Positions 10,860-23,400 of a stretch of DNA of 64,000 nt are shown here, piece after piece. The DNA lies in NCBI RefSeq assembly GCF_905220365.1, contig NC_061132.1, positions 1,984,001 to 2,048,000 of the forward strand. The letters run 5' to 3'. The DNA is from Vanessa cardui (lineage: Eukaryota > Arthropoda > Insecta > Lepidoptera > Nymphalidae). The notes below the pieces were generated by a model. The model saw nothing but the letters and a program-made list of their open reading frames with translations. It had not been told where the DNA came from and did not search any database. The position numbers and the translations under genes are program-made. Within the stretch, counting starts at the first letter, position 1. Every line of letters begins with the position of its first letter.

Positions 10860-11300
10860 CGAGATACATGTAAACAAACAAACGGCGGCCGAGGGCCAGG
10901 GCCGAGGGCCGAGGCCGCGGTCCGTGCGGCGGGCAGTCGATTGCGCTGCAAAAAAAAGCGCATCCTATTATCGACTACAACAAAAGGACTTGTGCAACGA
11001 TACCTAAGTACACATCTCGATTCATCGTCTCGACTCGATCCGAACCGATCCTATTGGCGCGCCCCACTGTCGCCGCGAGCGAGCGGGACGGCGCGCGGCG
11101 ACGCCGGAGCGAGCGACAAGGAGGGAGACGGTCATCTTAGCCGGCGAGTGGCGTCCCACTGGGCGGGGCCGCACCAAGGAGTGAGCCTCAGATGCGCGTA
11201 GTGGGGCCTCGGCCGAAGGATCGCACTGCAGTCGTCTGTCGCGGCAACGACGCGCGCCCGCGACCACGCACCCGCTCGCGTCCAGGATCTCCTTACGTAA
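10860..11300 (+). promoter_or_regulatory. ct: CpG-rich promoter-like block of cut
   Basis: This is the most GC- and CpG-rich stretch of the window, standing out from AT-rich flanks. It opens with a short array of GGCCGAG heptamers (10887-10920) and continues with many GCGCG runs up to the ACCCGCTCGCGTCC segment. No clear TATA box or perfect arthropod initiator was seen, consistent with a dispersed developmental promoter. It lies upstream of a splice donor candidate and of the cut coding exon in the same orientation. ORFs on both strands here reflect lack of AT-rich stops and are not genes. Confidence 0.5.
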
Positions 11301-11635
11301 TAACTAATCTGATCGAACGTTCATCCGATTATCGATTGTGAACAAGTGAACTTTGCTTATCTGTGTGCGAGTTTCGTTAAATTTTTCGCGCCTCAAAGTG
11401 AACTCGTCCTGTGCGCCCTGTGTTGTTGTTGTTTTGTTTTCGCACAGACTCGAAACATTATTTTTGGGCGTAGCTGACTGTGTTTGATTTTGATATATTT
11501 TTGTTGATGACATTGTGAGTGTTTCTCGAGCGGCTCTTTCTTAAACGATTACAAAGTTTTGGTGATTTATTTGACTTGTAGTGCTATGTGGACGTCAAAT
11601 TACCGTCTCTGAAGTGACAGTAACTTTTGATAATT
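11192..11635 (+). other. ct: Candidate non-coding first exon of cut (5' end approximate)
   Basis: The sequence changes from GC-rich to AT-rich and meets two donor-like sites: GTGAGT at 11515-11520 and GTAAGT at 11636-11641. The second would end the exon at 11635 and create an intron of about 17.8 kb to the acceptor before 29419. The left boundary given is arbitrary inside the CpG block since no transcription start can be fixed. A 49-codon arginine-rich ORF (11192-11341) would sit inside this leader. Other exon combinations are possible. Confidence 0.4.
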
Positions 11636-14355
11636 GTAAGTATCCTTATTTTTATTTTCTGAAATGTAGTGCACTTGTGTAGATATCTCGATGTATAGTC
11701 TTATTAGAAAACAAACACTAGAAAACAACTTCAATAAATCATTTTCAATCTTATTAGCAAAAATACTAATTTTATAAAATATCACTTTGAAATAAAATAA
11801 AAAATAACTTGCAATCATAAATTTTAATAAAGTAATTAAAATATTACTTATAAATAACTGTAATAATATAAAACATCTCAAATAAAATAATGTTAACATA
11901 AAATAATTTTGATTAAAATTTACAGATAACAATAACTTCTGAAACTATTAAGTATTTTACTTTAGAAAAAATGCAAAAACAAAACTTTTACAAACATTAA
12001 AAGATAAAATATAATTATAATAACAATAATCAAAATGATTACATAAATATACTATTTATAAATTAAAGTGAAAGTATTTATAATAGACAGTATATGAGTT
12101 AGTTAATTGACGGAAAAAATATACAAGCGGCGGCAAGCAAAAGTGTCATTGTTTTGTTAATATCATCATTTATGTGTTGTATAATTAGTAGGCATACCAA
12201 ATTGATTAATGTAGTAATTTAACAAATTTATTTTTCTATAATTAATTTCTTGTCTAATTATTTACAAAAAAGTATCCATTCGAAATTAAAATGAACGCAT
12301 AATTAAATTAGAATTTAATTTCGTATTCCGCGTTAAAAACGATTTATTATCTGTACTTTTTGTCATTTAGATAATTTGTTACGATAAAACTTCGGTTCGA
12401 TTGAAAAGAAGTAAACAGAACAATTTTTACAAGTTAAATAAATTCGTGCTTTAAAATTCCAATTGGAATAGTTTAACGTAAAATTAAAATATTATCTAAT
12501 AAATAAAATTTGTAGTGTACAGTTAATGTATCAAATAAATAACGATTAAATAGTTTTGTGGTCAATTAGACATTATTATAACGAACAAGTGGAATATATT
12601 TTATACTTTTATGATTATTATAAAAGGGTAGTTAAAAAGTTATAAGTTTAATGAACATTGCTCGATAATATAATAGTGTTTTTATAAATATAATAATTTT
12701 TAATAAAGATGAATCGAATACATATTAACAATTACGAACGGTTGTCTTTTCGTAAAGTTTATTGAAATTCGTACAGATGGCGTCACGGGAGTTTCTTGAC
12801 CTCTTAATCCGTTTGTGTTATATCTATATTTGTCTGTGTGTACTAAGTTTCTGGAAACAATTAGTTAGATAAAGTTTAATTTTGATATTGTATACTGTAT
12901 TTTAAGATAGTATTTTAATTCCAATCTGAATATTACATTTAGGAAAACATTTTCGTTTTGAACAACGTTCTTTTTTTAAAAATACGAATGCAAATTTTAT
13001 TACCGATAGACAAAAAGGTTTTAGAAGAAAACGTAACTATGTGCGTTAATTATTGAAAGGTAATTACAACCGAGTTAACGTTAACACTATTCAACGTGTA
13101 ATGCCATTGTCTCTAACTACATGATTTCTTACTTCACTAAACATTATTACACGCGTTAACGATTAGTGTATACTTATAAATTGATTAAATAAATAACAAA
13201 GTGCTGTGAACGAATAATAATAGCAATTTTAAATATTATAATGTTAACAGTTGATAGAATAAATGTTTACTTGTTCGTAAAAAAAAAGGTTTTATATTTT
13301 TAACAACGGATTTATTTTTTAAATAATTGTCTATCGATTTAAAATAAGAATTGGAATGCGGAATTTTTAAAAATTGAATCTAAAAGCTGTTTAATACGTA
13401 CTAAGTTTTTATTATTGGAATACATTCCTAACCGTTAAAAGATTCGTAATTTAAATTTTCGACAAACTTTCGTATTATAATGATCCACAAAGATACTTTA
13501 GGTTAGTAATCTAGGTATTAATATCCAACCCGTGTATTATACAAAAAGTACATAATCAAATACTTCAAGATATTACATTATATTTGAATTTAGAATGTTA
13601 CCCACTGCAATACCTATCGAAAGGTCGTTTTATAATTATAGATTATGTTTTATGTGATAAGTTGTCAACTAGACACATGATATTAATACTAAATATTTAT
13701 TAAAACACTTAACACGAAATTAATTTATCTTTAAAGTTATTAATATCATTTTAATTAATCATTATGCAAGTTATTTGAAACGTAAATGTTTTCAAAGATT
13801 ATCAGTTTGTCCGCCTGTATACCGTAAAGACACATGTAATTACATATTTAAACGATAGTCCGTTGATGGCTTATATTGATTGCTAAGTATTTTTTAACTG
13901 AAAAATAATCGTTTCACTGACGATTCAACGAATTAGCTCGACTATAAGTGCACGGTATGTCCAAACTCCGATTTTAAATACTGGAAAAATATCATAGAAA
14001 TTAAAATAGTAAATATTATACCAATCCTGATACTTTATTAATAATAATTCATATTTTTTTTGTTTGGATATAAACAGTAATACCGATTATTACTATATTA
14101 AATAAACAATTCGAATTAAGAACGCAGCGATATAACTCACATCTAAATACGCATTTCAATTCTATTTAATTAAAAATATATTATAATAAATAATAATTAA
14201 AAACAGGCAACATTAAAACATGTCATCAAATTCGTAATAACGACACATGTGCACATATAATAAATATATCTTAATATATAAAGTAAGTCATAACGCATAT
14301 GGCGTTAATTGATCCACCGCATCCTGGACTTCCGTACATAATGATACAAGATTAT

Positions 14356-14895
14356 TAAATATTAATATAACCCTGCCAAATATAATTGGTTGATATTTGA
14401 TGAGCTTGTTAGGAAAATACTGATCTACTTTTTTTGGTTGTACTAATAATTAATATAATCCTGCAAAATATAATGGGTTGATATTTTAACTACTTGCTAG
14501 AAAAATACTTAGATATATACTTTTTCGGTTATACTTACTAATAATCAATATAATCCTGCCAAATATAATGGGTTGATATTTAAAGTGCTTGATAGAAAAA
14601 TACTGATTTACTTTATTGGTTGTACTAATAATTAATATAACTCTGCAAAATATAATGGGTTCATATTTTAAGTACTTGCTAGAAAAATATCGATCTACTT
14701 TTTTCGGTTGTGCTAATAATTAATATAACCCTGCAAAATATAATGGGTTGATATTTGGAGTACTTGCTAGAAAAATACCGATCTACTTTTTTGGTTGTAC
14801 TAATAATCAATATAACCCTGCCAAATGTAATGGGTTGATATTTAAAGTGCTCGTTAGGAAAATACTGATCTACTCTTTTGGCTATACTAATAATC
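14356..14895. repeat. Minisatellite, six units of about 88 bp
   Basis: The anchor CTGC(C/A)AAATATAATGGGTT recurs at 14373, 14461, 14556, 14643, 14731 and 14818, spacing 87-95. Each unit also has TTGCTAGAAAAATACTGATC-like and TTTTTGGTTGTACTAATAAT-like segments. Units differ by small substitutions and one longer spacer. ORFs on either strand of 14679-14963 derive from this array. Confidence 0.9.
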
Positions 14896-15091
14896 ATACA
14901 ATGTGCTTGAGATTCGATATGGGAGTTAGATATATTCTTATGGAATGTAAGTCCAATGGTTAAGAGTCATAGATTTAAGGAGTACACGGCTTCAAATATC
15001 AGTACTATTGAATATTTCAAGTGATAAATCTGTTCATTTATAAGTCAGGTTAATAATATCTGTTGTGTGTAAGTATGTATCCGTATCGATT

Positions 15092-15125
15092 CTTAAGCCT
15101 TATCCCAGCAGTGGGATTGCAGGAT
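15092..15125 (+). repeat. Metulj-like SINE fragment
   Basis: Only the distal AAGCCTTATCCCAGCAGTGG segment remains. Confidence 0.45.
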
Positions 15126-15249
15126 TTTACTATTCGTAACAGACACTTATAAGTTTATATATTTAATCATAATAGAATAAAGCAACCTTCAGAAATTCAG
15201 GACTTGAATGCGCTACCTTTATTCTCTAGATTAACTCAACTAATTAACA

Positions 15250-15392
15250 ACTACGCCCGCGGGTTCACTCGCATTTACGGTTACATATTTTGGACATAAA
15301 AAGTAGCCAAAGATTCTTGAGATTCAAATTGGATTCATATCATAAAATTCGTTTCAGCGGTATAGCCGTGAAATTAACATACATACAGATTT
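15250..15392 (-). repeat. Degraded GTAACTCTGTCTG family element
   Basis: On the complement it shows the pattern CGGCTATACCGCTGAAACGA and ends toward GCGAGTGAACCCGCGGG. Strongly diverged. Confidence 0.4.
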
Positions 15393-17619
15393 AAGTATGC
15401 CAAAAATTCAATCGAAATTGATACGTTTTATTTACAAGTAAATTATTTATTGTTGTATTTTAATTACATAAATAACATTATTTACCATAACTTATATGTC
15501 TACGCCATTAATATATAAGTTTAATTCACTCTCTTAAGTTGAGATATAAGTATTAAGTTACAATGTTAAACAATCCGTAGTGCACCGTGAGACGAACTCG
15601 GTGCCCTAAGTCACATATTGGCTGATAATGGTGGTATCATTTTGCTATATTATACAGGTGTTCAAAAAAAATTCAGTGGTAGTATAAAAAATGGTTTTTG
15701 TATTTCGAATTGGTAATACAATCAATCTAGAGATATGATGTGTGGATAAGTGTTAAAGAAAATTCAAAATATAATTACGTTATACATTATAAATTACGAC
15801 CGTTTCTGAATATGTCATATAAAAAAATCAGTAAGAAACTCTGTAGTTATTATAAGCGTTACACTGACTGAAATATCACAATAACTCCGAAACGATTTAA
15901 TTGATAAATGTCATATCTACTTAGTCCGTTATCGACGTATACGCTCATTTAGAAAGGATTTTTGATAATTTCAAATAAGTACAACAGGGGATGAAACGGG
16001 AACACTTTGTTTGATGTGTATCCGTACGAATTCGTGGAAAACTTGTTAATATTTATGTACAAGTAATAAGTAATTAAGAAGTTCGATTTTTAAATATAAC
16101 GCCGATGATTTGACGCTCTTTTTGAATATAATCGTTTTCCTTTGAAACTCATAAAAGCAGTTACATATAAAGTAATTCATCATTAATGTATTTCAAAAAT
16201 TAAACCAATACAATCACAGCAACAATCAAATTGAATAATTGCATTTTAATTTACATTATACCTGGCTAGTGGGGTAGCGGGTATTACCGGTTTAAACCGG
16301 TTAAATATTACAGGCAATTAGATCCTTGTAACTTCAAACCCAAACCAATAGGTAAATTCTTCTTGTAAACACTTACAACAGCCCTTTTGCTCTTTTCTTA
16401 ATAATATATTTTTTTTAGAAACTAAGAGCTATTTCAGTATAGATTTGAATTTTCTTAACCGAAGTAGGATATTAAAGTAAGACCTTCGACCATCATACAT
16501 CGGTGAGTCAAGCCAAGCTATTCAATATTTAAAAACATTGGTACCAATATCGCAAATCGAATCATTTATAAATCAAACCGATTTTGTTTCAAATAGCAAT
16601 GTTCTTTTTTCAAAATTAATTAATACTTAATTTAATATAAGACACTAAAAAGAAACATATATTTTAAAATAGGAACTCGTTCTTTTTTTAGAATGTGTTC
16701 GAAAGAACGAATAAAAATATAAGTATATTAAAAATCTTTGTCAATTCATATGTACATATTGAATTATAAGAAAAATTTTATTTATTGTTAAATTCTAAAG
16801 AAAATTTGTTTTCCAAGCTCGTCTTATTGAAAAGAAATTATTAACCGTTGATACGTATTTACATTTTTGTTCAATTAAAAGTATATCAGAGTTCCGAGTT
16901 TGACCGAGTTTACGGCTTCGTAAAATCAATCAATCAATTCGAACAAAGAATACGATTTGTAACCAAAAACCGCTGACATTTTTAACATTTGACCGTTTAA
17001 AATTCAAAAATAGAATATTAATAAACAATTAATAATATTTATACAGATAATAAATAGTGAGACGTGGGTTTTGTTTGTTGTATTCCATAGATAATACAAA
17101 TGCCTGCTAATAATATTTGGATTATTATTTTTGGCTGACAATTTGTACCGGCAAAAGGTAAGTCTACTTCAATAAAGTAGGTATATTTTGTTTTTCGTGT
17201 TATAGAGAAGATCAAAAACAGATGGTTGGTCCGTCAATGCGACATTATGGGTAAGTCATAGAAACATTTTTTTTTATATTTAGAGATGTGAACAATGCAG
17301 AACCGTATTGCTTAAATTGACCATTTAGTATCGTTGTTCTCAGGTTTAAAAGGTGAGTGAGCCAGTGTAATAAGATAGTAATTTGATTGTTCATTGACGG
17401 TATCAGGAATAATTGACATTCTATTCTTAATTAAAATTATTAAAAAATATCGTACATGGAACACGCTGTATAATATAAATTATTTTTTTAAAAGCTTATC
17501 TAAATTAAGCATAAGCACTACGAATCTGAGACCGGATGCACTATCAATAACCCATACTATTATGACAAACAATGATACTTAGAAGTACCTACACAAGTCC
17601 TTGGGAAAATATTATGATA

Positions 17620-17740
17620 AGGTAGAGCTGTGTGCTCCGTGGTTAAATCCTCGATTTACCATAGATAGTGGGATCAAATCCAATGAGTTTCATGCGTTTA
17701 ATTTTTTTATCATTCCTAATGAACTTTAGATAGCACGTGT
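17620..17740 (+). repeat. Relic SINE-like sequence
   Basis: GTGTGCTCCGTGGTTAAATC and GTGGGATCAAATCCAATG resemble degraded A and B boxes spaced as in a tRNA-derived SINE. Confidence 0.3.
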
Positions 17741-20344
17741 CAGATTTTTTTATGAATCTTTTAACTTACTCTGTCTGTCTCAACTGTGATACTCCTATAG
17801 ATTGTGTTTCTGTATGTTTTTACTTGTATAAGTTTAATTTTCATTGTAACGGACTCGTAGAGAAATTAGATAGATCTTTTAAACTACGCAACGGATTTTA
17901 ATGCAGTTTTCATCAATAAGCACAATGATTCAAGATAATGGATAAAAGAGAAAGGTAAAGTATTTCAATTTTATAAACCGGAAAAATGCAGATTTTTCCG
18001 GTTAGTATGTAAAAGTATTGGAAAGAGCCTTATTGTACCCGAGCCAACTAAGTAAAGTAAAAGCAAAGTAATGTGGTAAAGCAAAGATGCTAGCACTGCA
18101 AGAACTACTCATAATGAACTACAGCACCATAATGCATCCAAGTATGGGTTCTAGGCTGTCATAACCCTTCCAATAACGACAGTGCTCAATCACCCTTCAA
18201 ACTGTATGTCTGCAACGTGACCTGAAACAGACCTGAAAAATGTGAACAAATTCAATACTTGGTGTTAATTGTTCAAATCCTCCAACTGATAATCCTCAAG
18301 CTTGCCTGATACTTCTCGAGTGTGATTATTGTTATCGTTAAAATTACCTTAGAAGATTATCCATCCACTAATACCCCTATCAATTATGTACGAGTATTTA
18401 TTTTCTTTCAACTATGTATGAAAAAATATGGCCGATTAATACGCGAGCTGAAAAAAATTATTCAGTACTTATTTATTTGTAAATGATATTTTGTTTAATT
18501 CATCTCAAATGATGCAGCGCTGTTCCGTGAAGGTTTTGGTATATATTATATTTTATGTTCCATCTTCTTTGAATATACAATTGTCGTTACAAGCAAAATT
18601 AACTTCTTGTAACTGTCATATTTGACATTTGGTATGTTTCTTTTTTTTTTTTAATTTAGTCAAAGTGACCGCGAATAGTGTTTATAAGTCCAAAGATCAA
18701 TAAGCTTAACATAGTGATTAATGACATCATAACATCGCGACTATCGTGTAACCTGACGCCATTAATTGATACACCAGAACAATTGTTTGCCTTTGCAATA
18801 ATAACACGGTACACCGTGAGCCACAGGCGGAAGGAATGTTCACGTCACTCATTGAAGCATTACGTCACAGTCACATATAAATTTTGAACATGTTCAAATT
18901 TAATATTGCAGTATAGATATGTTCTATCATGAAGGCGCGCCCCTCCACGTTCATTTAACATTAGCGTGCATTAGTGTGCGTGAGATACGTTCGTGCTTAT
19001 AAGAAAGATGTCTTAGTGTGCGTGAGTCGACTAAGAGTAGAGATAGCAAAAAAAGTACTAATTAAATTATATTTATTAAAAACTATTTGATTGTCCATTG
19101 AATGAGTACCATAATTAATTAATTAATGCCTCTATAGATACTTAACATTGAAAATCATAAGTACTTACCTCTAGCTTAGAAAAAGTAATACCGTGATCAT
19201 AGAACTCGCAAAACAAGGTGTCTATATTTTTTCTTAATTTTTGTAATTATTTACAACTCAAGATTCAGTCGTCTTATGCCCAAGGTATTATCATATATGT
19301 GCATAACGTGTTTCAAACACTAAATACAACATATATGCATATTTATTATAAGTTCAGTCGCTCACGCCTACATCTTATACCACGCGATTCTAAACAACTA
19401 ATTACAAAGTGCCATTCGGTGTTCTATGCGTGCGTAATAGAGTCCAATTTCGCTCGCAGAAACCGTGAGAATCTATGTCGAAAGCAATGATAACGGCCGA
19501 TATGAAATACAACTCTCTATTTTTATATCGCTTATTTTAAAACTTTTTCCAAGTATTTAATTTACTTGCAAATTTATATTTTTATACGGCGCTGGAAAAA
19601 TTTCACAATATTCGATGACGTTGTTAACATAACACCATGTATAGTGTCTGCTTTCAGATTTTTAAATAACAAACATTGACATTTTTTCACTTACTTACGC
19701 ATTCCTATTGCCAGTACAATTAATTAATCTTAGTTAAATTGAGGAATATTACTTTTAAACGTTAAAAAATTATAGTTTTAAAGTCGAACTCTAACGTAAA
19801 TAAATTAACAAAATACTAGGCTGAATGATTGAATACCTTTGCCTCCATATGTAAAAAAAACAAATCAAAAAATTTTAGAACAATTAAAGTTATTCCAAAC
19901 AGTTATTTTACAGCTTTCAAACAAACATAGTCTGTTTATTTACGACTATATCAAAGTTCCCACACAATATAATATAAGATATCTATTAAAAACATACGTT
20001 CCCTAGAAACGGAAAGTAAGTTTAAACAAATAAATACAACAATATAATTAAACTTTTATTCATAAAGGCCACCGATATAAACAAATAAGCCTAACCATGT
20101 GGCGAAATCGGTGCCGATGTCGGAGAAAAAAAAACAAAACATCTCCCTCTCTTTCCGCCGTATAACCGCGTCCCTCTCTGACGTCACATGTGTTTCCCGC
20201 GTAGTTTTTTTTAATTGTTTTTAATAGTTTTATCAACGGGTTAGGTTCATGGTGTTATTGAGCGAGACTTAGAGGTTTTGTTTTGATTCAACCGTTGACC
20301 TTTCATTGAGTTGGTTCGACTAGGACTTGAATATCGAAAGAGCA

Positions 20345-20470
20345 AATGAGTCTTATTGCAAGTGATAACCACCACTCACATACATTATGTATATATATAG
20401 TCACCAACCATGAGAACTAAGTTGTTATAATGTACCTTATGCCTGTAGTTCATGTTAACAAAAATACGTT
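20345..20470 (+). repeat. Diverged copy of the GGTAAGTGGTCACCAT family
   Basis: Weak similarity through CAAGTGATAACCACCACTC, ACCAACCATGAGAACTAAG and TTATGCCTGTAGTTCATG. Confidence 0.35.
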
Positions 20471-20878
20471 TGAAAAAAGAACCTTTTCCAAAATTCGGAG
20501 TACGTTAACATTTTTCGAATTTCGAAAATTTTCATTTACAAAAAACGTCAATCTCATTCAAATTTAAAATTCGAACATTGGCAGTTTTAAATCGTAACGT
20601 TGGTTATTGTTTTTATTTATATCATTTCAATGGCTTATATGCACAGTGTATATCGACTTCAATTGATATACGTATTAACATTTCGCATACACACATTTTA
20701 TTATTAATTAAAAAAACGTGACTACAATCGAATGATTATTAATTACAACATTTATCTTCATTCATGAACTAAAGGTCATATCATACAAGCCTTAATGAAT
20801 GAATGGAAATATCACATGTACACTGCTACTTGTGAAGATTGGCTCGCATTTGAGTAAACAAACAAACACACATTTCTT

Positions 20879-20881
<3 letters not shown>

Positions 20882-20926
<45 letters not shown>
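20882..20926. repeat. TA dinucleotide microsatellite
   Basis: An uninterrupted TA run of about 45 bases, likely variable in length and prone to assembly error. Confidence 0.95.
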
Positions 20927-20931
<5 letters not shown>

Positions 20932-21094
20932 TTCAATCTGCATCTGAAATCAAAGTCAATAATTTATTTAATCGTATTTATTCACGCACTTAAAAAAACA
21001 CATATAAATCTGACAAGGAACATAGTCTGGATTCCAAATCATATATGTAGGTATATGGTCACATCCATTCACATACATTAACGATATAAGAAAT

Positions 21095-21245
21095 ATGAAC
21101 CATTCCTGACATCCATACACCACTATATTTAAAAACTAGCAGTAACACTGGCTCACTCACCATTCAAACCCAGATTACACTTAGTTCTACCACCAAAAGC
21201 CCATATTTTAAAACCTGTGCAAGGAAACCTCAGTCATATGATCAT
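21095..21245 (+). repeat. Possible fragment of the GGTAAGTGGTCACCAT family
   Basis: GTAACACTGGCTCACTCACC is the family's 3' block; surrounding sequence is diverged. Confidence 0.3.
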
Positions 21246-22028
21246 GTCTGTCTCAGCCATAACATTATAGTTAGATTAGGCTTAGCTTAATAGCGCAGGT
21301 GTGTGCGATCCTTAAGTATTGTATCGACATAAATACGTCTCCAGAGACACGATGATGCGAGCCCGCCATGACATTTCAGATCTGGCAAAGTATCAAGCAA
21401 TCGAACCATTGGCAGCTGTCGTGCAGAAATATAACAAGTGACATAAAGTATTACTCATTTAGTTATATCGCACGTATAATAAATCATAAATAATAGATTT
21501 TCATCTATTCGTTATTATCTCGAAATAGATTGAGTGTAAAATAAATTATATTGTTTTCTAAACTTGGCATTTTAATTGTATACCATTGCTTGTATTAATT
21601 TTAGAGAAAAAAATCGTTTAAATCATAAATAAGACATGACGAAAACCTCTATAAAATTTATATATTTTTTAAAAATTTGAATTTGGAACAGATTCTAATA
21701 TTACGTATAATGTAATTGCTTGTTAAAAATATGTTAAAAGTATCATTGTATCACTGTATCTCAGTTCATCTGTTAACTGGGAACTAAATAACCGTCTTAA
21801 AATAACTCGGGGTTCATTATTCTAATCGATAAAAAACGAATCGTAAGTCTCCCCTAGATTTGTTTTGAATACGTCATTATAAAAATAGTATCCCTAGTCT
21901 GACGATAGAAATGTAACTTTGAAATATACATTTAATTTTTATATCTGTTTTATAAATTATCTGTGTTTATTTGTATTGAGTATTTTAAATTTAGAATGTG
22001 CTATTATATTCGTGTAAGAATTTATGTG

Positions 22029-22233
22029 CGTACTAGTAGTCGGGAGCGGCTTCAGTCGCGTTTTAGTTGTTGGTTATGAAATGTTGGGCAAAAAAGTAGC
22101 CTATGTCCTTTCTTGGAGTTTAAGCTTGCTTCATACTAAATTTCATCAAATTCGGTTCAGTGATATGGTCGTGAAACAGCTACAGACAGACAGAGTTACT
22201 TTCAGAATTATAATATTATATATAGTAAGTATA
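22029..22233 (-). repeat. GTAACTCTGTCTGTCTG family element
   Basis: The plus strand reads TACTAGTAGTCGGGAGCGGC, AAAGTAGCCTATGTCC, TTGGAGTTTAAGCTTGC and finally ACAGACAGACAGAGTTAC, the complement of the 6384 copy. An ORF across it is part of the repeat, not a gene. Confidence 0.6.
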
Positions 22234-22834
22234 GATTGTTACGTCACATAGTTATTAATAATAAACATTTAACTCACATATTTTGTAACGGTTTATTTTT
22301 AAAAACCGAATCTACCCTAAACGGATAGTTATCTAAAATTAATTTTAAAAATTATTAACTACAGTTGTAGGACACTTGATGTTGCGATAAATATATTAAT
22401 AACATAAAAATAAGTCCATTACATTACATTACGTGTAATTCAAACAAATTTTGGGTCAGAGTGATAAATTAAAAAAAATTCACCCAATAATTATAATACC
22501 ACGATACCAATCTACGCCAACCCCACAAGGTGCTGCCGCGGCCATAAACAATGTCATTTTTTCCGTTCATAGACAACTTTTTTCTTTTCCGTTTTTTACC
22601 GCCATTATGTCATCTCACACAGTATGTCCCTAATGAATAATAAATAGTCTAATTACTCCTTAGAGAGCTTATTGATGTATTTATTACAATTAACTGCTGT
22701 AGGAAGTCACTTCTATGTATATTTAATTATTATTTTTTTTAATTTAAGTCATACTTTTAAAATTTGTCATAGAGAATTTTTATGATTTTTTTATTGCCAA
22801 GTATATCTAAGTCTTCAATTTATTCGTGATCGGT

Positions 22835-22885
22835 GTTACCAAACATCATGAGGAAACCTGCATGTGTCATGAAATTCTGAAAAAC
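22835..22885 (+). repeat. Metulj-like SINE fragment
   Basis: The core CATCATGAGGAAACCTGCAT followed by GTGTCATGAAATTCTG matches the central region of the SINE; both ends are lost. Confidence 0.45.
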
Positions 22886-23169
22886 TTAAAGTGAAAAAGA
22901 TCGTTACAATATGAATATTTTACAGTGATATTCTCAATTGTACTCTTAATAAAATAACACATATAAAACTTCATCTTACTAATTATTTTTTTTTAAATCC
23001 TTTATAGAATAAGCGGCCATCATTATCGTGTTATTAATAACTTAAAAGACACACATGTGATCCTCTATTCCATTTATAAGCTGCGTCATTTTATTTCTGA
23101 GGACTTTTTTTTCTTTATTCTGAACGAATATAATATATCATTCTATCTGTCGTTTTATCGATTTTTTAA

Positions 23170-23400
23170 TGATTTATGTTGGTGGACAGGCGAATGGTAA
23201 GTGGTCACCATTGTTCTTCTGCTGTGAGTTTTGACCATTCCTTACATGCGCCAATGCGTTATCAACCTTGGGAGCTAAGATCTCTTGTGCCGGTAGTTAT
23301 ACTAGCTCACTTACCTTCATACCGGAATACCACAATACTAAATATTGATGTTTCACTGTGGGATATCTGATGAGTGGTACCTAGACGAGCTTTCATATAA
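23170..23400 (+). repeat. GGTAAGTGGTCACCAT family element
   Basis: GTGGACAGGCGAATGGTAAG, TGGTCACCATTG, CAACCTTGGGAGCTAAGATC and CTCACTTACCTTCATACCGG follow in family order, ending with GATATCTGATGAGTGG. The ORF over it is repeat-derived. Confidence 0.6.

Noticed and set aside
10845..11267. Overlapping ORFs on both strands (118 and 81 codons)
   Set aside because: Both fall in the CpG-rich block where stops are rare, with low-complexity Arg/Ala/Gly/Ser content. They overlap on opposite strands, as expected by chance.
14356..14895. CRISPR-like or regulatory RNA array
   Set aside because: The repeats are contiguous 88-bp tandem units with no unique spacers, in a eukaryotic intron.
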